NCBI RefSeq assembly: GCF_900114015.1
Contig: NZ_FORN01000041.1
Span: 1 to 54,037 of the forward strand
Direction of reading: 5' to 3'
Length of the DNA: 54,037 nt
Source: Caulobacter sp. UNC279MFTsu5.1
GTDB lineage: Bacteria; Pseudomonadota; Alphaproteobacteria; Caulobacterales; Caulobacteraceae
Numbering within the stretch: the first letter of the stretch is position 1; the number at the start of each line of letters is the position of its first letter. The notes beneath the pieces are model-generated. The model saw only the letters and a program-made list of their open reading frames with translations. It made no database searches and was not told the origin of the DNA. Positions 8,182 to 15,847 of the stretch are shown here, one piece after another. The translations under genes were made by a program, and so were the position numbers.

Positions 8182-9068
8182 TTCGGTTTGATGAACTTCA
8201 GGGTCATGCGGTCGCTCTCGCCGATCGCGTCGTACTTGGCGTGGTCGAAGCCGGGTTCGGCGGGCTCGCCGCGCGGGGCCGACAGCCGGGTCGGCGGCAA
8301 GGTCCAGACGCCGAACGGATGGTCCTTGGTGTCCTTGGGATTGGCGTTGATCTCGCTCTCGCCGGCCAGGACGAAGCCGGCCTCCCGGGCCATTTCGATC
8401 ACATAGGCCTGCTGGACATAGCCGTCGGCGGCCAGGACGTCCTGCACGCGTCCGGGTTCGCCGCGGTGCTCCTCGATCCCCAGCACCCCGCCGGGCTTCA
8501 GGGCGGTCAGGGCTTCGCGGAAGGCCTTCTCGGCCAGGCCCGCCGCCATCCAGTTATGCAGGTTGCGCAGGAACAGGACCAGGTCGGCCGATCCCGCTGG
8601 CGCCACCGGGCCGCTAGTCGGCCCAAAGGCCGTGACGATGACCTCGCCATATAGCTTCTTCTTGTCGGCCAGCTTGCGCCGGTATTCCTCGACCGCCGCC
8701 TTGGCGGCGGGGTCGTCCGGCAGATCGGTCTGCAGCGAGGCGGCGTAGAGCTTGCCGCCCGTGGCGGCCAGGTACGGGGCCAGGATGTCGGTGTACCAGC
8801 CGGCGCCGGGCCAGAATTCGACCACGGTCTGACCCGGCTCGAGCCCCCAGAACTGCAGGCTCTCGACGGGGTGGCGCCAGACGTCGCGGGCCTTGTCGGC
8901 GGGCGAGCGCCAATCGCCCTGCGCGGCCGCCGCCAGGGTCATGGGGGCCGCCTTGGTCGTCGACCTGGCGGCGTCCGGCTTGGCCGCCTTGCGGCCGCAT
9001 CCCGCCAGGCCCAGCGCGGCCGCCCCCGCCAGCAGGCCCCGCCGCGACCATCGAAGTCCTGAGACCAT
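8178..9068 (-). CDS. Exported methyltransferase-fold lipoprotein (paralogue 1)
   Basis: The 296-aa protein has a Tat-like signal (SRRGLLAG) running into a lipobox LAGC with Cys24, so it is probably an exported lipoprotein. The rest is a class I SAM methyltransferase fold: PGQTVVEFWPGAGWYTDILAPYLA in place of motif I, SADLVLFLRNLHNW, and LKPGGVLGIEEHRG as the post-I segment. It is closely related to the next gene upstream (9158-10003), including a C-terminal block with NANPKDTKDHPFGVWTLPP. An in-frame ATG at 9086 exists, but the start at 9068 fits the signal peptide. SAM is not known in the periplasm, so the enzyme's cofactor or site of action is puzzling. Confidence 0.85.
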   Translation of the reverse strand: MVSGLRWSRRGLLAGAAALGLAGCGRKAAKPDAARSTTKAAPMTLAAAAQGDWRSPADKARDVWRHPVESLQFWGLEPGQTVVEFWPGAGWYTDILAPYLAATGGKLYAASLQTDLPDDPAAKAAVEEYRRKLADKKKLYGEVIVTAFGPTSGPVAPAGSADLVLFLRNLHNWMAAGLAEKAFREALTALKPGGVLGIEEHRGEPGRVQDVLAADGYVQQAYVIEMAREAGFVLAGESEINANPKDTKDHPFGVWTLPPTRLSAPRGEPAEPGFDHAKYDAIGESDRMTLKFIKPK

Positions 9069-9157
9069 GCCTCCCCCTACCATCAACGCGGAACCCGATC
9101 ATGCACCCGACCTTGGCGAAACGGCGCCGAGGCGGCCAGGTTTTCGGCTCGGCCTTC

Positions 9158-10003
9158 TCAGCCCGGCTTGCGGAACCGCAGCGTCATGCGGTCGCTCTCG
9201 CCGATGGCGTCGTACTTCGCGCGATCGAAGGCCGGATCGGCCGGCTGGCCGTCGGACGCGCTTTGCCGGGTCGGCGGCAGGGTCCAGACGCCGAACGGGT
9301 GGTCCTTGGTGTCCTTGGGGTTGGCGTTGATCTCGGACTTGGCGTCCAACTTGAAGCCGGCCTTCTCCGCCAGGGCCACCACCGTGGCCGTAGCCAGGTA
9401 GCCGTCCGCCCCCTTGTCGGTCTCCGATTTGGGATCGGCGCGATGGTCCTCGACCGCCAGGATCCCGCCCGGCTTCAGCACCGCGAAAAAGTCGGCGAAG
9501 ATCTTGTCGGCCACGCCCGGCTGGACGGTCCAGTTGTGGACGTTGCGCGCGGTCAGCACCAGGTCGGCCGAACCGGGTGCCCCCAGGGGAGCGGCCACCG
9601 GCCCGAAGTTCACGAACTGCACGGTCCCGTACTTGTCGGGGTTCGTGAAGCGGGTTTCGAAATTCGCCCGGCCCTTGCGCGCACCGTCCGAGATCTTCGG
9701 ATTGGCCAGGTCGGCGAGGCCGGCGGCGTAGGTCCCGCCGGTGGCCTTGGCGTAGGGCGCCAGGATCTCGGTCCAGTAGCCGCCGCCGGGCGACACCTCG
9801 ATCACCGTCTGCCTGGGCTTCAGCCCCCAGAAGACCAGGCTCTCATAGGGATGGCGGGCGCCGTCGCGGGCGACGCTGGCCGGCGTGCGATCGGGCGAGG
9901 CGATGGCCGCCCGCAGCGCCGCGTCCTCGGCGGCGAACACCGGCGAGGCGGCGAGGCAAAGGGTCGCGGCGGCGAACAGCAGGAGCTGGCGGCGGCAGGT
10001 CAT
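9158..10003 (-). CDS. Secreted methyltransferase-fold protein (paralogue 2)
   Basis: The 281-aa protein has a Sec signal peptide (LLLFAAATLCLAASPVFAAE) and then the same class I methyltransferase fold as its neighbour: PRQTVIEVSPGGGYWTEILAPY as motif I, SADLVLTARNVHNW, and LKPGGILAVEDHRA. The C-terminal block with NANPKDTKDHPFGVWTLPP is nearly identical to the paralogue at 8178-9068, which indicates tandem duplication. The reading frame extends upstream to 10096, but the ATG at 10003 gives a proper signal peptide. It is the first gene of the presumed operon and is transcribed away from hsp20. Family members are annotated as SAM-dependent methyltransferases; substrate unknown. Confidence 0.87.
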   Translation of the reverse strand: MTCRRQLLLFAAATLCLAASPVFAAEDAALRAAIASPDRTPASVARDGARHPYESLVFWGLKPRQTVIEVSPGGGYWTEILAPYAKATGGTYAAGLADLANPKISDGARKGRANFETRFTNPDKYGTVQFVNFGPVAAPLGAPGSADLVLTARNVHNWTVQPGVADKIFADFFAVLKPGGILAVEDHRADPKSETDKGADGYLATATVVALAEKAGFKLDAKSEINANPKDTKDHPFGVWTLPPTRQSASDGQPADPAFDRAKYDAIGESDRMTLRFRKPG

Positions 10004-10103
10004 CGTCGGAGCTCTCCAAGGCGGGCCCAGGGCCGGGCGAGCCGACCTTAGCGGCGACCGAACGGCGATCAAGCGATTCACCACCAGGCCGTTCATTCAA
10101 CCC

Positions 10104-10130
10104 CTTGAAGTCGAAAAACGGCTCACCACC
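10104..10130 (+). promoter_or_regulatory. Possible heat-shock (sigma-32) promoter of hsp20
   Basis: CTTGAAG at 10104-10110 matches the -35 element of sigma-32 promoters and lies about 135 bp upstream of the hsp20 start. The expected -10 (CCCAT-type) is only weakly matched by the C-rich CTCACCACC at 10122-10130. This is suggestive only. Confidence 0.3.
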
Positions 10131-10212
10131 TTGGTCTCGAAGGCGCTGGAAACCCGGGCCTTCCGGACCGCCGACGACGCCAATCCGGGTCGTCAAGGGT
10201 CTGAACAGATTG

Positions 10213-10244
10213 AACAACCTTGCTTGAAGAGAAGGATTGTCACC
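10213..10244 (+). promoter_or_regulatory. ROSE-like RNA thermometer hairpin before hsp20
   Basis: Directly before the hsp20 ATG the leader contains TTGCT (10220-10224), an 8-nt loop, and AGGA (10233-10236), the Shine-Dalgarno. In ROSE elements the UYGCU motif pairs with AGGA, with the G left unpaired, and melts at high temperature. Here the pairing is extended by CAA (10215-10217) with TTG (10237-10239). The spacing from AGGA to ATG is 8 nt. ROSE elements are established for small heat-shock genes of alphaproteobacteria; this instance is inferred from sequence. Confidence 0.65.
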
Positions 10245-10709
10245 ATGCGTACGATCGACCTGTCCCCCCTGTATCGCTCCGTCGTCGGTTTCGACCGGCT
10301 GGCCGCCCTGCTGGACGCCGCCTCGAGCGAAGCCGCCTCCGGCTACCCCCCGTACAATATCGAGCGCACCGCCGAGAACGCGTACCGCATCGAGATCGCT
10401 GTCGCCGGCTTCAAGCCGGAAGAACTCGGCATCGAGGTGAAGGAAAACCTTCTCACCGTCACCGGCCGCAAACCGGCCAATGACGAGGCCAAGCGCTACC
10501 TCCATCGCGGCCTGGCCGAGCGCAACTTCGAGCGCCGCTTCCAGCTGGCCGACTATGTGATCGTGACCGACGCCGCGCTCTCGGACGGCCTGCTGTCGAT
10601 CTCGCTGAAGCGCGAACTGCCCGAGGCGTTGAAGCCCCGCACGATCGAGATCAAGTCGGCGGCTCCCCTGATCGAGGGCGACAAAGTCGAAGGCGAGAAG
10701 GCAGCCTAA
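10245..10709 (+). CDS. Small heat shock protein, Hsp20/IbpA type
   Basis: The 154-aa protein is a class A alphaproteobacterial small heat-shock chaperone. The N-terminal arm (LSPLYRSVVGFDRLAALLD) is followed by PPYNIERT, which opens the alpha-crystallin domain (about residues 38-130), containing YRIEIAVAGFKPEELGIEV, the RGLAERNFERRFQLAD segment and DGLLSISLKRELPE. The C-terminal tail carries KPRTIEIK, the place of the IXI anchor. It binds unfolding proteins in the cytoplasm. The leader carries a ROSE-like hairpin and a strong terminator follows, so the gene is monocistronic. The ATG at 10245 follows AGGA. Confidence 0.93.
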   Translation: MRTIDLSPLYRSVVGFDRLAALLDAASSEAASGYPPYNIERTAENAYRIEIAVAGFKPEELGIEVKENLLTVTGRKPANDEAKRYLHRGLAERNFERRFQLADYVIVTDAALSDGLLSISLKRELPEALKPRTIEIKSAAPLIEGDKVEGEKAA

Positions 10710-10752
10710 CACCACCTTCGCGCGTTATCGTATTTCCCCCTCCAGACTTTCA

Positions 10753-10780
10753 GGGCGGCGCCTCGGCGCCGCCCTTTTTT
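10753..10780 (+). terminator. Rho-independent terminator of hsp20
   Basis: A GC-rich stem GGGCGGCGCC-TC-GGCGCCGCCC (10753-10774) is followed directly by six T residues (10775-10780), 43 bp after the hsp20 stop. It also lies 20 bp beyond the end of the convergent pentapeptide gene, but no matching T-tract is seen in that direction. Confidence 0.9.
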
Positions 10781-10799
10781 CTGGTCGCGGCGCGACGGT

Positions 10800-12062
10800 T
10801 CAGGCCGGCGTCAGGTCCAGGCCCTGCACCTGGCCGAGATCGCAGTCGCGCAGGCTTACACGGATCAGGCGCGCGCCGGTGAGGTCGGCGCCGCGCAGGT
10901 CGGCGCCGTCGAGCACCGCCTCGCTGAGGTCGGCGGCCTGCATCAGGGCGTAGCGTAGGCGGGCGGCCTTCAGATCGGCCAGGGTCTTGCGCTCGGGCCC
11001 CAGAGGCAGGGGCGAAAGGAGCGCCTGGCGCAGATCGGCCTTGGTCAGGTTGGCGCCCGCCAGCTTGGCGCCGCGCAGGTCCGCGCCGCGCAGGTTGGCC
11101 GCGCGCAGGTCGGCGTTGCGCAGGTCCGCGCCCTGCAACTGGGTTCCCGACAGGTCGATCCCGACCATGCAGGCCCCCGCCGCGCTCATCGCCGTCAGGC
11201 GCAGGCCCTTGAGACGGTCGCCCAGCGGGCGCAGGTCCTCGCCGTCCAGCCGGGCGGGCTGGCCTTCCTTGCCGCCGGTCCGACACCAGGCCTGGTTGGC
11301 CAGGCAGCGCTGGTGGATCTCCTCGGCGCGCGACAAGGCCTGTTCGGTCGAGGCCGCCAGGCAGCCTTGCATCGCCGCGCCGCTGAGGCGGGCGGTGGAG
11401 GTATCGACTCCGGTCATGACGGCGCCCGTGAGATTTGCGCCTTCAAGATTGGCGCCCTTGACGTCCGCCCCGTCCAGGATGGCGCCGCTCAGATTGGCTT
11501 CCTTGAGGTTGGCCCCCGACAGCTTGGCCCCGCGCAGCGAGCAGTCGCTGAAATCGGCCTTGAACGCCGAAACGCCCGCGAACTGCGAGCCGTCCAGGGT
11601 GGCGCCCGAGAAATTGACCTCGTCGGCCTCGCCGTTGCGAGTTTCGTGGCGGACGGTCTCGAACCCCTTCCGGGGATGCGGGATGGCCACCTGACCTTCC
11701 CGGAAATCGGCCTGGGTCAGGTCGGCCTGGGACAGGTTGGCGCCCCGCAGGCAGGCCCCTCGCAGGTCGGCGCGGACCAGCACCGCCTGGCGCAGGTCGG
11801 CCTGGCGCAGGTCGGCGCCGAACAGGTTGGCCCGCTCCAGCCGCGTACGGACCATGCGGCAACCGTCGAGGATGGAGGCGGAAAAGTCGGCGTCGGCCAG
11901 GTTGCGGAACGACAGGTCCAGGCCCGACAGGGTCATGAAGCGCAGCGAAGCGCGCTTGCCGCCCTGCTTGCCCGTGACGAACTTCTCGTGCGCCGAGACG
12001 ATCATGTCGAGCTCGGCCTGGCTCAGACGCCGCCGCCCCGCGATGCTCTGCGCCGCGCTCAT
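10800..12062 (-). CDS. Pentapeptide-repeat protein (paralogue 1)
   Basis: The 420-aa protein consists largely of A(D/N)LXX pentapeptide repeats (for example LRQADLRQAVLVRADLRGAC and LRNADLRAANLRGADLRGAK), which fold as right-handed quadrilateral beta helices. Two repeat blocks (about residues 40-125 and 145-225) are separated by a linker with HPRKGFETVRHET, and a third block (about 290-415) follows a non-repeat segment with EIHQRCLANQAWCRTGG. There is no signal peptide or enzymatic domain. It has a tandem paralogue upstream (12207-13466) with the same architecture. Function is unknown; some pentapeptide proteins bind gyrase, but nothing here shows that. Confidence 0.93.
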   Translation of the reverse strand: MSAAQSIAGRRRLSQAELDMIVSAHEKFVTGKQGGKRASLRFMTLSGLDLSFRNLADADFSASILDGCRMVRTRLERANLFGADLRQADLRQAVLVRADLRGACLRGANLSQADLTQADFREGQVAIPHPRKGFETVRHETRNGEADEVNFSGATLDGSQFAGVSAFKADFSDCSLRGAKLSGANLKEANLSGAILDGADVKGANLEGANLTGAVMTGVDTSTARLSGAAMQGCLAASTEQALSRAEEIHQRCLANQAWCRTGGKEGQPARLDGEDLRPLGDRLKGLRLTAMSAAGACMVGIDLSGTQLQGADLRNADLRAANLRGADLRGAKLAGANLTKADLRQALLSPLPLGPERKTLADLKAARLRYALMQAADLSEAVLDGADLRGADLTGARLIRVSLRDCDLGQVQGLDLTPA

Positions 12063-12206
12063 GTCTTACGCTTCTCCCCCGAGAAACCCGTTGATCGGCT
12101 TGGGAAAATACCGGCGATCGACGAGCGAAGCGTTAAGGTCGCGCGCTTTTGCCGCAACTTTCGCGAAACAAGATGTGGAAAATTCGCTGTCAGCGATAAC
12201 AGCCCG

Positions 12207-13466
12207 CTAGATCACGTCGTCCAGGCCGCGAGCGCCCATGCGGATCGCGCCGGTGACGTCGACGTCCTTGAGCAGGGCGTTGGTGAAGTTGGCGCGCGAC
12301 AGGTCGGCGCCGCTCAGGCAGGCCTGGCGCAGGTCGGCCCGGGCGAAGTCGGCGTTGGTCAGCAAGGCGCCGGTCAGGTCGCTGGGCAGCAGGCGGTCGC
12401 GGCCGATCAGCAACGGACCCAGCTGGGCCTCGCGCAGGTCCGACCCGGCCAGCTTGGCGCCCTTGAGACGCGCGCCCCGCAGGTCGGCCCGGCGCAGGTT
12501 GCACGAGCGCAGGTCGGCGCCTTCCAGCTGCGCGCCTTGCATCTGCACGCTTTCCATGTCCAGGCCGTAGAACACCGCGCCCTTGGCCGACAGGGCCGTC
12601 AGGTTGAAGCCCCGCACGGACTTCAAATTGCGCAGGTCGGCCTTGTCGAACACCGAGGGCGCGCCCTCCGCCCCGCCGGTCTCGCACCAGCGGGCATGGT
12701 CGGCGATCATCTGCTCGTAGGGCATGTCGGACACGTCCTTGCCCGCCGCCTTGTCGGTCAGGGCGCCGTCCATGTTGGTGTCGTTGATGTTCCAGGACAT
12801 GGTCTTGGCGCCGACCAGGACCGCGTTGCGCAGGTCGGCCCCAACCAGGTTGGCGCCCGACAGGTCGGCCCCGGCCAGGTTCGCCCCGTTGAAATTGGCC
12901 TGCTTGAGATTGGCCCGCACCAGCTTGGCGTCCTTGAGGATCGCGTCGCTGAAGTCGGCCTTGGTGGCGATGATGCCCGACAGCCGCGAGCGCTCCAGGT
13001 TGGCGCCGGCCAGGATCGCGCCGGTCGCCTGCGCCTCGCGCTGGACGGGCTCGATGATGCGGTAGCCTTCCTTGCGGTCGGCGGCGGCGATTTGACCTTC
13101 GCGCAGGTCGGCCTCGAACAGATCGGCGCCGGTCAGGTTGGCGCCGCGCAGGCTGGAGCCGCGCAGGTCGGCGCGGCGCATCGAGGCGTCGGTCAGGTCC
13201 GAGCCTTGCATGTCCGCGCCGTACATGTTGGCGTTGTCGAGCTTGGTCTTCCGCAGGTCGCAGCCGACCATCAAGGCGCCGGTGAAATCGGCGTCGCACA
13301 GGTTGCGCCCGGTGACCGACAGGCCCGACAGATCGCAGAAGGCGAAGACGGCGCGCGCCCCGCCCATCCGGGCCGACCACAGACGGTCATGCCTGGCGCA
13401 GATCACGTCGACGTCGTGCTGCGTCAGGCGCTTGTGCTCTTGGCCTGCCGCGGGAGGGGCGCTCAT
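12207..13466 (-). CDS. Pentapeptide-repeat protein (paralogue 2)
   Basis: A second large pentapeptide-repeat protein (419 aa from this start) with the same order as its neighbour: an N-terminal segment HDVDVICARHDRLW and GGARAVFAFCDLSGLSV, repeat blocks, a spacer ending EGYRIIEPVQRE, a middle non-repeat segment with MIADHARWCETGGAEG, and a C-terminal repeat block. An in-frame ATG at 13508 would add 14 residues, but MSAPP at 13466 aligns with the MSAAQ start of the paralogue. The 144-bp gap to paralogue 1 suggests each gene may have its own promoter. The two look like an old tandem duplication. Confidence 0.92.
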   Translation of the reverse strand: MSAPPAAGQEHKRLTQHDVDVICARHDRLWSARMGGARAVFAFCDLSGLSVTGRNLCDADFTGALMVGCDLRKTKLDNANMYGADMQGSDLTDASMRRADLRGSSLRGANLTGADLFEADLREGQIAAADRKEGYRIIEPVQREAQATGAILAGANLERSRLSGIIATKADFSDAILKDAKLVRANLKQANFNGANLAGADLSGANLVGADLRNAVLVGAKTMSWNINDTNMDGALTDKAAGKDVSDMPYEQMIADHARWCETGGAEGAPSVFDKADLRNLKSVRGFNLTALSAKGAVFYGLDMESVQMQGAQLEGADLRSCNLRRADLRGARLKGAKLAGSDLREAQLGPLLIGRDRLLPSDLTGALLTNADFARADLRQACLSGADLSRANFTNALLKDVDVTGAIRMGARGLDDVI

Positions 13467-13542
13467 GATGGCTCGTATCGACTCCCCGAAGGGCTGGACC
13501 CATACCATGCGCGCGCCGCATTAACGCTGCGTTTCCAAGCAT

Positions 13543-13581
13543 TTCGGGACATTTTGACGCGGTTTGCCCGAATGTCCCGAA
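13543..13581. promoter_or_regulatory. Inverted repeat between gpmA and the pentapeptide gene
   Basis: Perfect 11-bp arms TTCGGGACATT (13543-13553) and AATGTCCCGAA (13571-13581) are separated by 17 bp. The position is 7 bp beyond the gpmA stop and about 77 bp before the pentapeptide start, both on the minus strand. It may be a hairpin ending gpmA transcription (but no T-tract follows) or a widely spaced operator for the pentapeptide gene. Confidence 0.45.
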
Positions 13582-13588
13582 CGTCGGA

Positions 13589-14302
13589 TCAGCGCGCCGC
13601 CGGCAGCGGCTGGGCCCGGCTTTCGTCGAGGTAGCGGGCGCCGGTCGGGCGCAGGCCGCCGTCCAGGTCGATGACCAGCGGATTGCCGGTTGGGATCTCG
13701 ACATGGACGATGTCGGCGTCGGGCACGTCGAACAGATGCTTGACGATGGCCCGCAGCGAATTGCCGTGCGCGGCCACCAGGATCGTCTCGCCGGCCGCCA
13801 GCTTGGGGGCGATGGCCGCTTCCCAATAGGGCAGCACGCGGACCAGGGTGGTCTTCAGGCTTTCGGTGCTGGGCAGGTCCTTGCCGGCATAGCGGCGGTC
13901 CTTGGCGAAGTCGTATTCGCCGCCCGGCGCCAATTCCGGCGGCGGGATGTCATAGGACCGGCGCCAGATGGTCACTTGCTCCTCGCCGTGCTTCTGCGCG
14001 GTCTCAGCCTTGTTCAGCCCGGTCAGGCCGCCGTAGTGGCGCTCGTTCAGCCGCCAGTCCTTGGTCACCGGCACGAAGCTCTGACCAGCGGCGTCCAGCG
14101 CCAGGTTGCAGGTGCGGATGGCGCGGGTCTGGACCGAGGTGAAGGCCTCGTCGAGATCGATGCCGGCGGCCTTGATCAGCTCGCCGCCCTTGCGGGCCTG
14201 GGCCTCGCCCTCGGCGGTCAGGTCGACGTCCACCCAGCCGGTGAAACGGTTTTCGAGATTCCATTGGCTCTGGCCGTGGCGCAGCAGGACGAGAACGGGC
14301 AT
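13589..14302 (-). CDS. gpmA: 2,3-bisphosphoglycerate-dependent phosphoglycerate mutase
   Basis: The 237-aa enzyme interconverts 3- and 2-phosphoglycerate in glycolysis. The phosphohistidine motif LLRHGQSQWN is at the N-terminus (His9), followed by NRFTGWVDVDLT, the ERHYGGLTGLNKAE segment, and the second catalytic His in VAAHGNSLRA. Length matches GpmA (about 230-250 aa). It is divergent from the small gene at 14425 with a gap of about 120 bp. Confidence 0.96.
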   Translation of the reverse strand: MPVLVLLRHGQSQWNLENRFTGWVDVDLTAEGEAQARKGGELIKAAGIDLDEAFTSVQTRAIRTCNLALDAAGQSFVPVTKDWRLNERHYGGLTGLNKAETAQKHGEEQVTIWRRSYDIPPPELAPGGEYDFAKDRRYAGKDLPSTESLKTTLVRVLPYWEAAIAPKLAAGETILVAAHGNSLRAIVKHLFDVPDADIVHVEIPTGNPLVIDLDGGLRPTGARYLDESRAQPLPAAR

Positions 14303-14424
14303 CGGACCTCCAGGATATGACGCAGGGCGGGCTAAGCCCCGGCCGGCTCCACGTCAAGCGCCCCGCCCTTTCCTCGCCCCTCTCTCGCCCTTCTCTCCTC
14401 CGGGCGGCATGCTATAGGCAGGCC

Positions 14425-14667
14425 ATGCCCGATCGCATCCTCATGCCCTTCCTGGCGCTCATCGGCCTGGCCCTTGTCGCGTTCTCGCTCGTCTGGCCGC
14501 AGGGTTATGGCGCCCGCTCGCCGGATCCGTTCGGCTCGGTCCCGATCCAGCAGACGCCGGAAATGCAGGCCAAGATCCAACGCGAGAAGGACGCCGCGGC
14601 CCACCGCGACCAGCAAGCTCGCCAGCAGGTGGGCGACGCCCGCGAAGCGGCGACGATCGCCCCGTGA
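14425..14667 (+). CDS. Small single-pass membrane protein
   Basis: The 80-aa product has one N-terminal membrane helix (FLALIGLALVAFSLVW) followed by a charged, Gln- and Ala-rich tail (MQAKIQREKDAAAHRDQQARQQ) that probably forms a coiled helix. It resembles small uncharacterised inner-membrane proteins. Its stop overlaps the GTG start of kdsD (GTGA at 14664-14667), so the two are translationally coupled. Function is unknown. Confidence 0.75.
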   Translation: MPDRILMPFLALIGLALVAFSLVWPQGYGARSPDPFGSVPIQQTPEMQAKIQREKDAAAHRDQQARQQVGDAREAATIAP

Positions 14668-15632
14668 GCGCCTCCATCAACGCCTTCGACGCCATAGCCG
14701 TCGGCCAGCGGGTCCTGAACGCCGAGGCCCAGGCCCTGGCGCTGCTGTCGGCGTCGCTGGACGAATCGTTCGTCCGCGCCGTCGAAACCCTGTTCGACGC
14801 CCGGGGCCGAGTGGTCTGCACCGGGGTCGGCAAGTCCGGCCACGTGGCCCGCAAGATCGCCGCCACCCTGGCCTCGACCGGCTCGCCGGCCATGTTCGTG
14901 CACGCCGCCGAGGCCAGTCATGGCGACCTGGGCATGATCGGCCAGGGCGACGTGGTGCTGGCCCTGTCGAAGTCGGGCGAGGCCCGCGAGCTGTCAGACA
15001 CCCTGGCCTATGCCAAGCGGTTCTCGATCCCGATCATCGCCGTCACCGCCGTGGCCGACAGCCAGCTGGGCCGGGCGGGCGACGTCCTGCTCCTGCTGCC
15101 CGACGCGCCCGAGGCGACGTCGGAGGTCAGCGCCCCGACCACCTCGACCACCCTGCAGATGGCCCTGGGCGACGCCCTGGCCGTGGCGCTGCTGGAGCGG
15201 CGCGGCTTCACGGCCACCGACTTCCGCGTCTTCCATCCGGGCGGCAAGCTGGGCGCCATGCTGCGCACGGTCGGCGACCTGATGCATGGCGAGGGCGAGC
15301 TGCCCCTGACCCGCGAGGACGCCTCGATGTCCGAGGCGCTGCTGGTGATGAGCGAAAAGCGGTTCGGCGCGGTCGGGGTGGTCGCCCCGGACGGCGCGCT
15401 CAGCGGCCTGATCACCGACGGCGACCTGCGCCGTCACATGAACGGGCTGATGGACCATGTGGCCGGCGAGGTCATGACCCGCGCCCCCCTGACCATCACG
15501 CCCGGGGCCCTGGCGGCCGAGGCGCTGAAGCTGATGAACGAGCGGCGGATCACCGTGCTGTTCGTCGTCGACCAGGACCGCCCGGTCGGCATCCTGCACG
15601 TCCACGACCTGCTGCGGGCCGGGGTGATCTGA
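14664..15632 (+). CDS. kdsD: Arabinose-5-phosphate isomerase (KpsF/GutQ family)
   Basis: The 322-aa enzyme converts ribulose 5-phosphate to arabinose 5-phosphate, the first step to KDO for lipopolysaccharide. The SIS domain (about residues 35-165) shows CTGVGKSGHVARKIAATLASTG, HGDLGMIGQGDVVLALSKSGE and SNNP-type end region TSTTLQMALGDALAVALL. Two CBS domains follow (about 205-322; DLMHGEGELPL and VMTRAPLTITPGALAAEALKLM). The start is a GTG overlapping the upstream stop. It is the last gene before a long repeat-rich gap. Confidence 0.94.
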   Translation: MSASINAFDAIAVGQRVLNAEAQALALLSASLDESFVRAVETLFDARGRVVCTGVGKSGHVARKIAATLASTGSPAMFVHAAEASHGDLGMIGQGDVVLALSKSGEARELSDTLAYAKRFSIPIIAVTAVADSQLGRAGDVLLLLPDAPEATSEVSAPTTSTTLQMALGDALAVALLERRGFTATDFRVFHPGGKLGAMLRTVGDLMHGEGELPLTREDASMSEALLVMSEKRFGAVGVVAPDGALSGLITDGDLRRHMNGLMDHVAGEVMTRAPLTITPGALAAEALKLMNERRITVLFVVDQDRPVGILHVHDLLRAGVI

Positions 15633-15661
15633 TCGCCGGGGACATCTGCGCCCCCTTGATC

Positions 15662-15786
15662 CGCTCATCCCGGCGAATGCCGGGACCCAGATCCTAGAGT
15701 GGTGTGGTTGACTGGAAAGGCGCTGAGTGGACGGCGTCGGCCTCGAAGCCATTCCATCTGGGTCCCGGCGTTCGCCGGGATGAGCG
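15662..15786. repeat. REP-like long inverted repeat
   Basis: The arms CGCTCATCCCGGCGAATGCC (15662-15681, continuing GGGACCCAGAT) and the near-complement ending TTCGCCGGGATGAGCG (15771-15786) face each other across about 65 bp. Each arm also holds its own small palindrome around CCCGGCG..CGCCGGG. This is the pattern of REP/BIME-type intergenic repeats. It sits 30 bp after the kdsD stop and could also end that transcript. Confidence 0.75.
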
Positions 15787-15847
15787 GGGCTTGGAGGCGC
15801 GCGCCGGCGCCCTTCCGTCGGTGGAAGCCGACAGGCTTGGGGAGGCG

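Noticed and set aside
6241..8406. Long plus-strand frame of 721 codons
   Set aside because: It is antisense to the hydrolase, SCP2 and secreted-protein genes, has no domain and has shadow composition rich in Gly, Arg and Gln.
10800..13466. DNA-level tandem repeats or CRISPR in the pentapeptide region
   Set aside because: The periodic GCGCAGGTCGGC-like units encode pentapeptides and vary as codons do; no constant repeats with unique spacers are present.
11313..13634. Long plus-strand frame of 773 codons with repetitive protein
   Set aside because: It is the antisense of the two pentapeptide-repeat genes; its repetitiveness comes from the coding repeats on the other strand.
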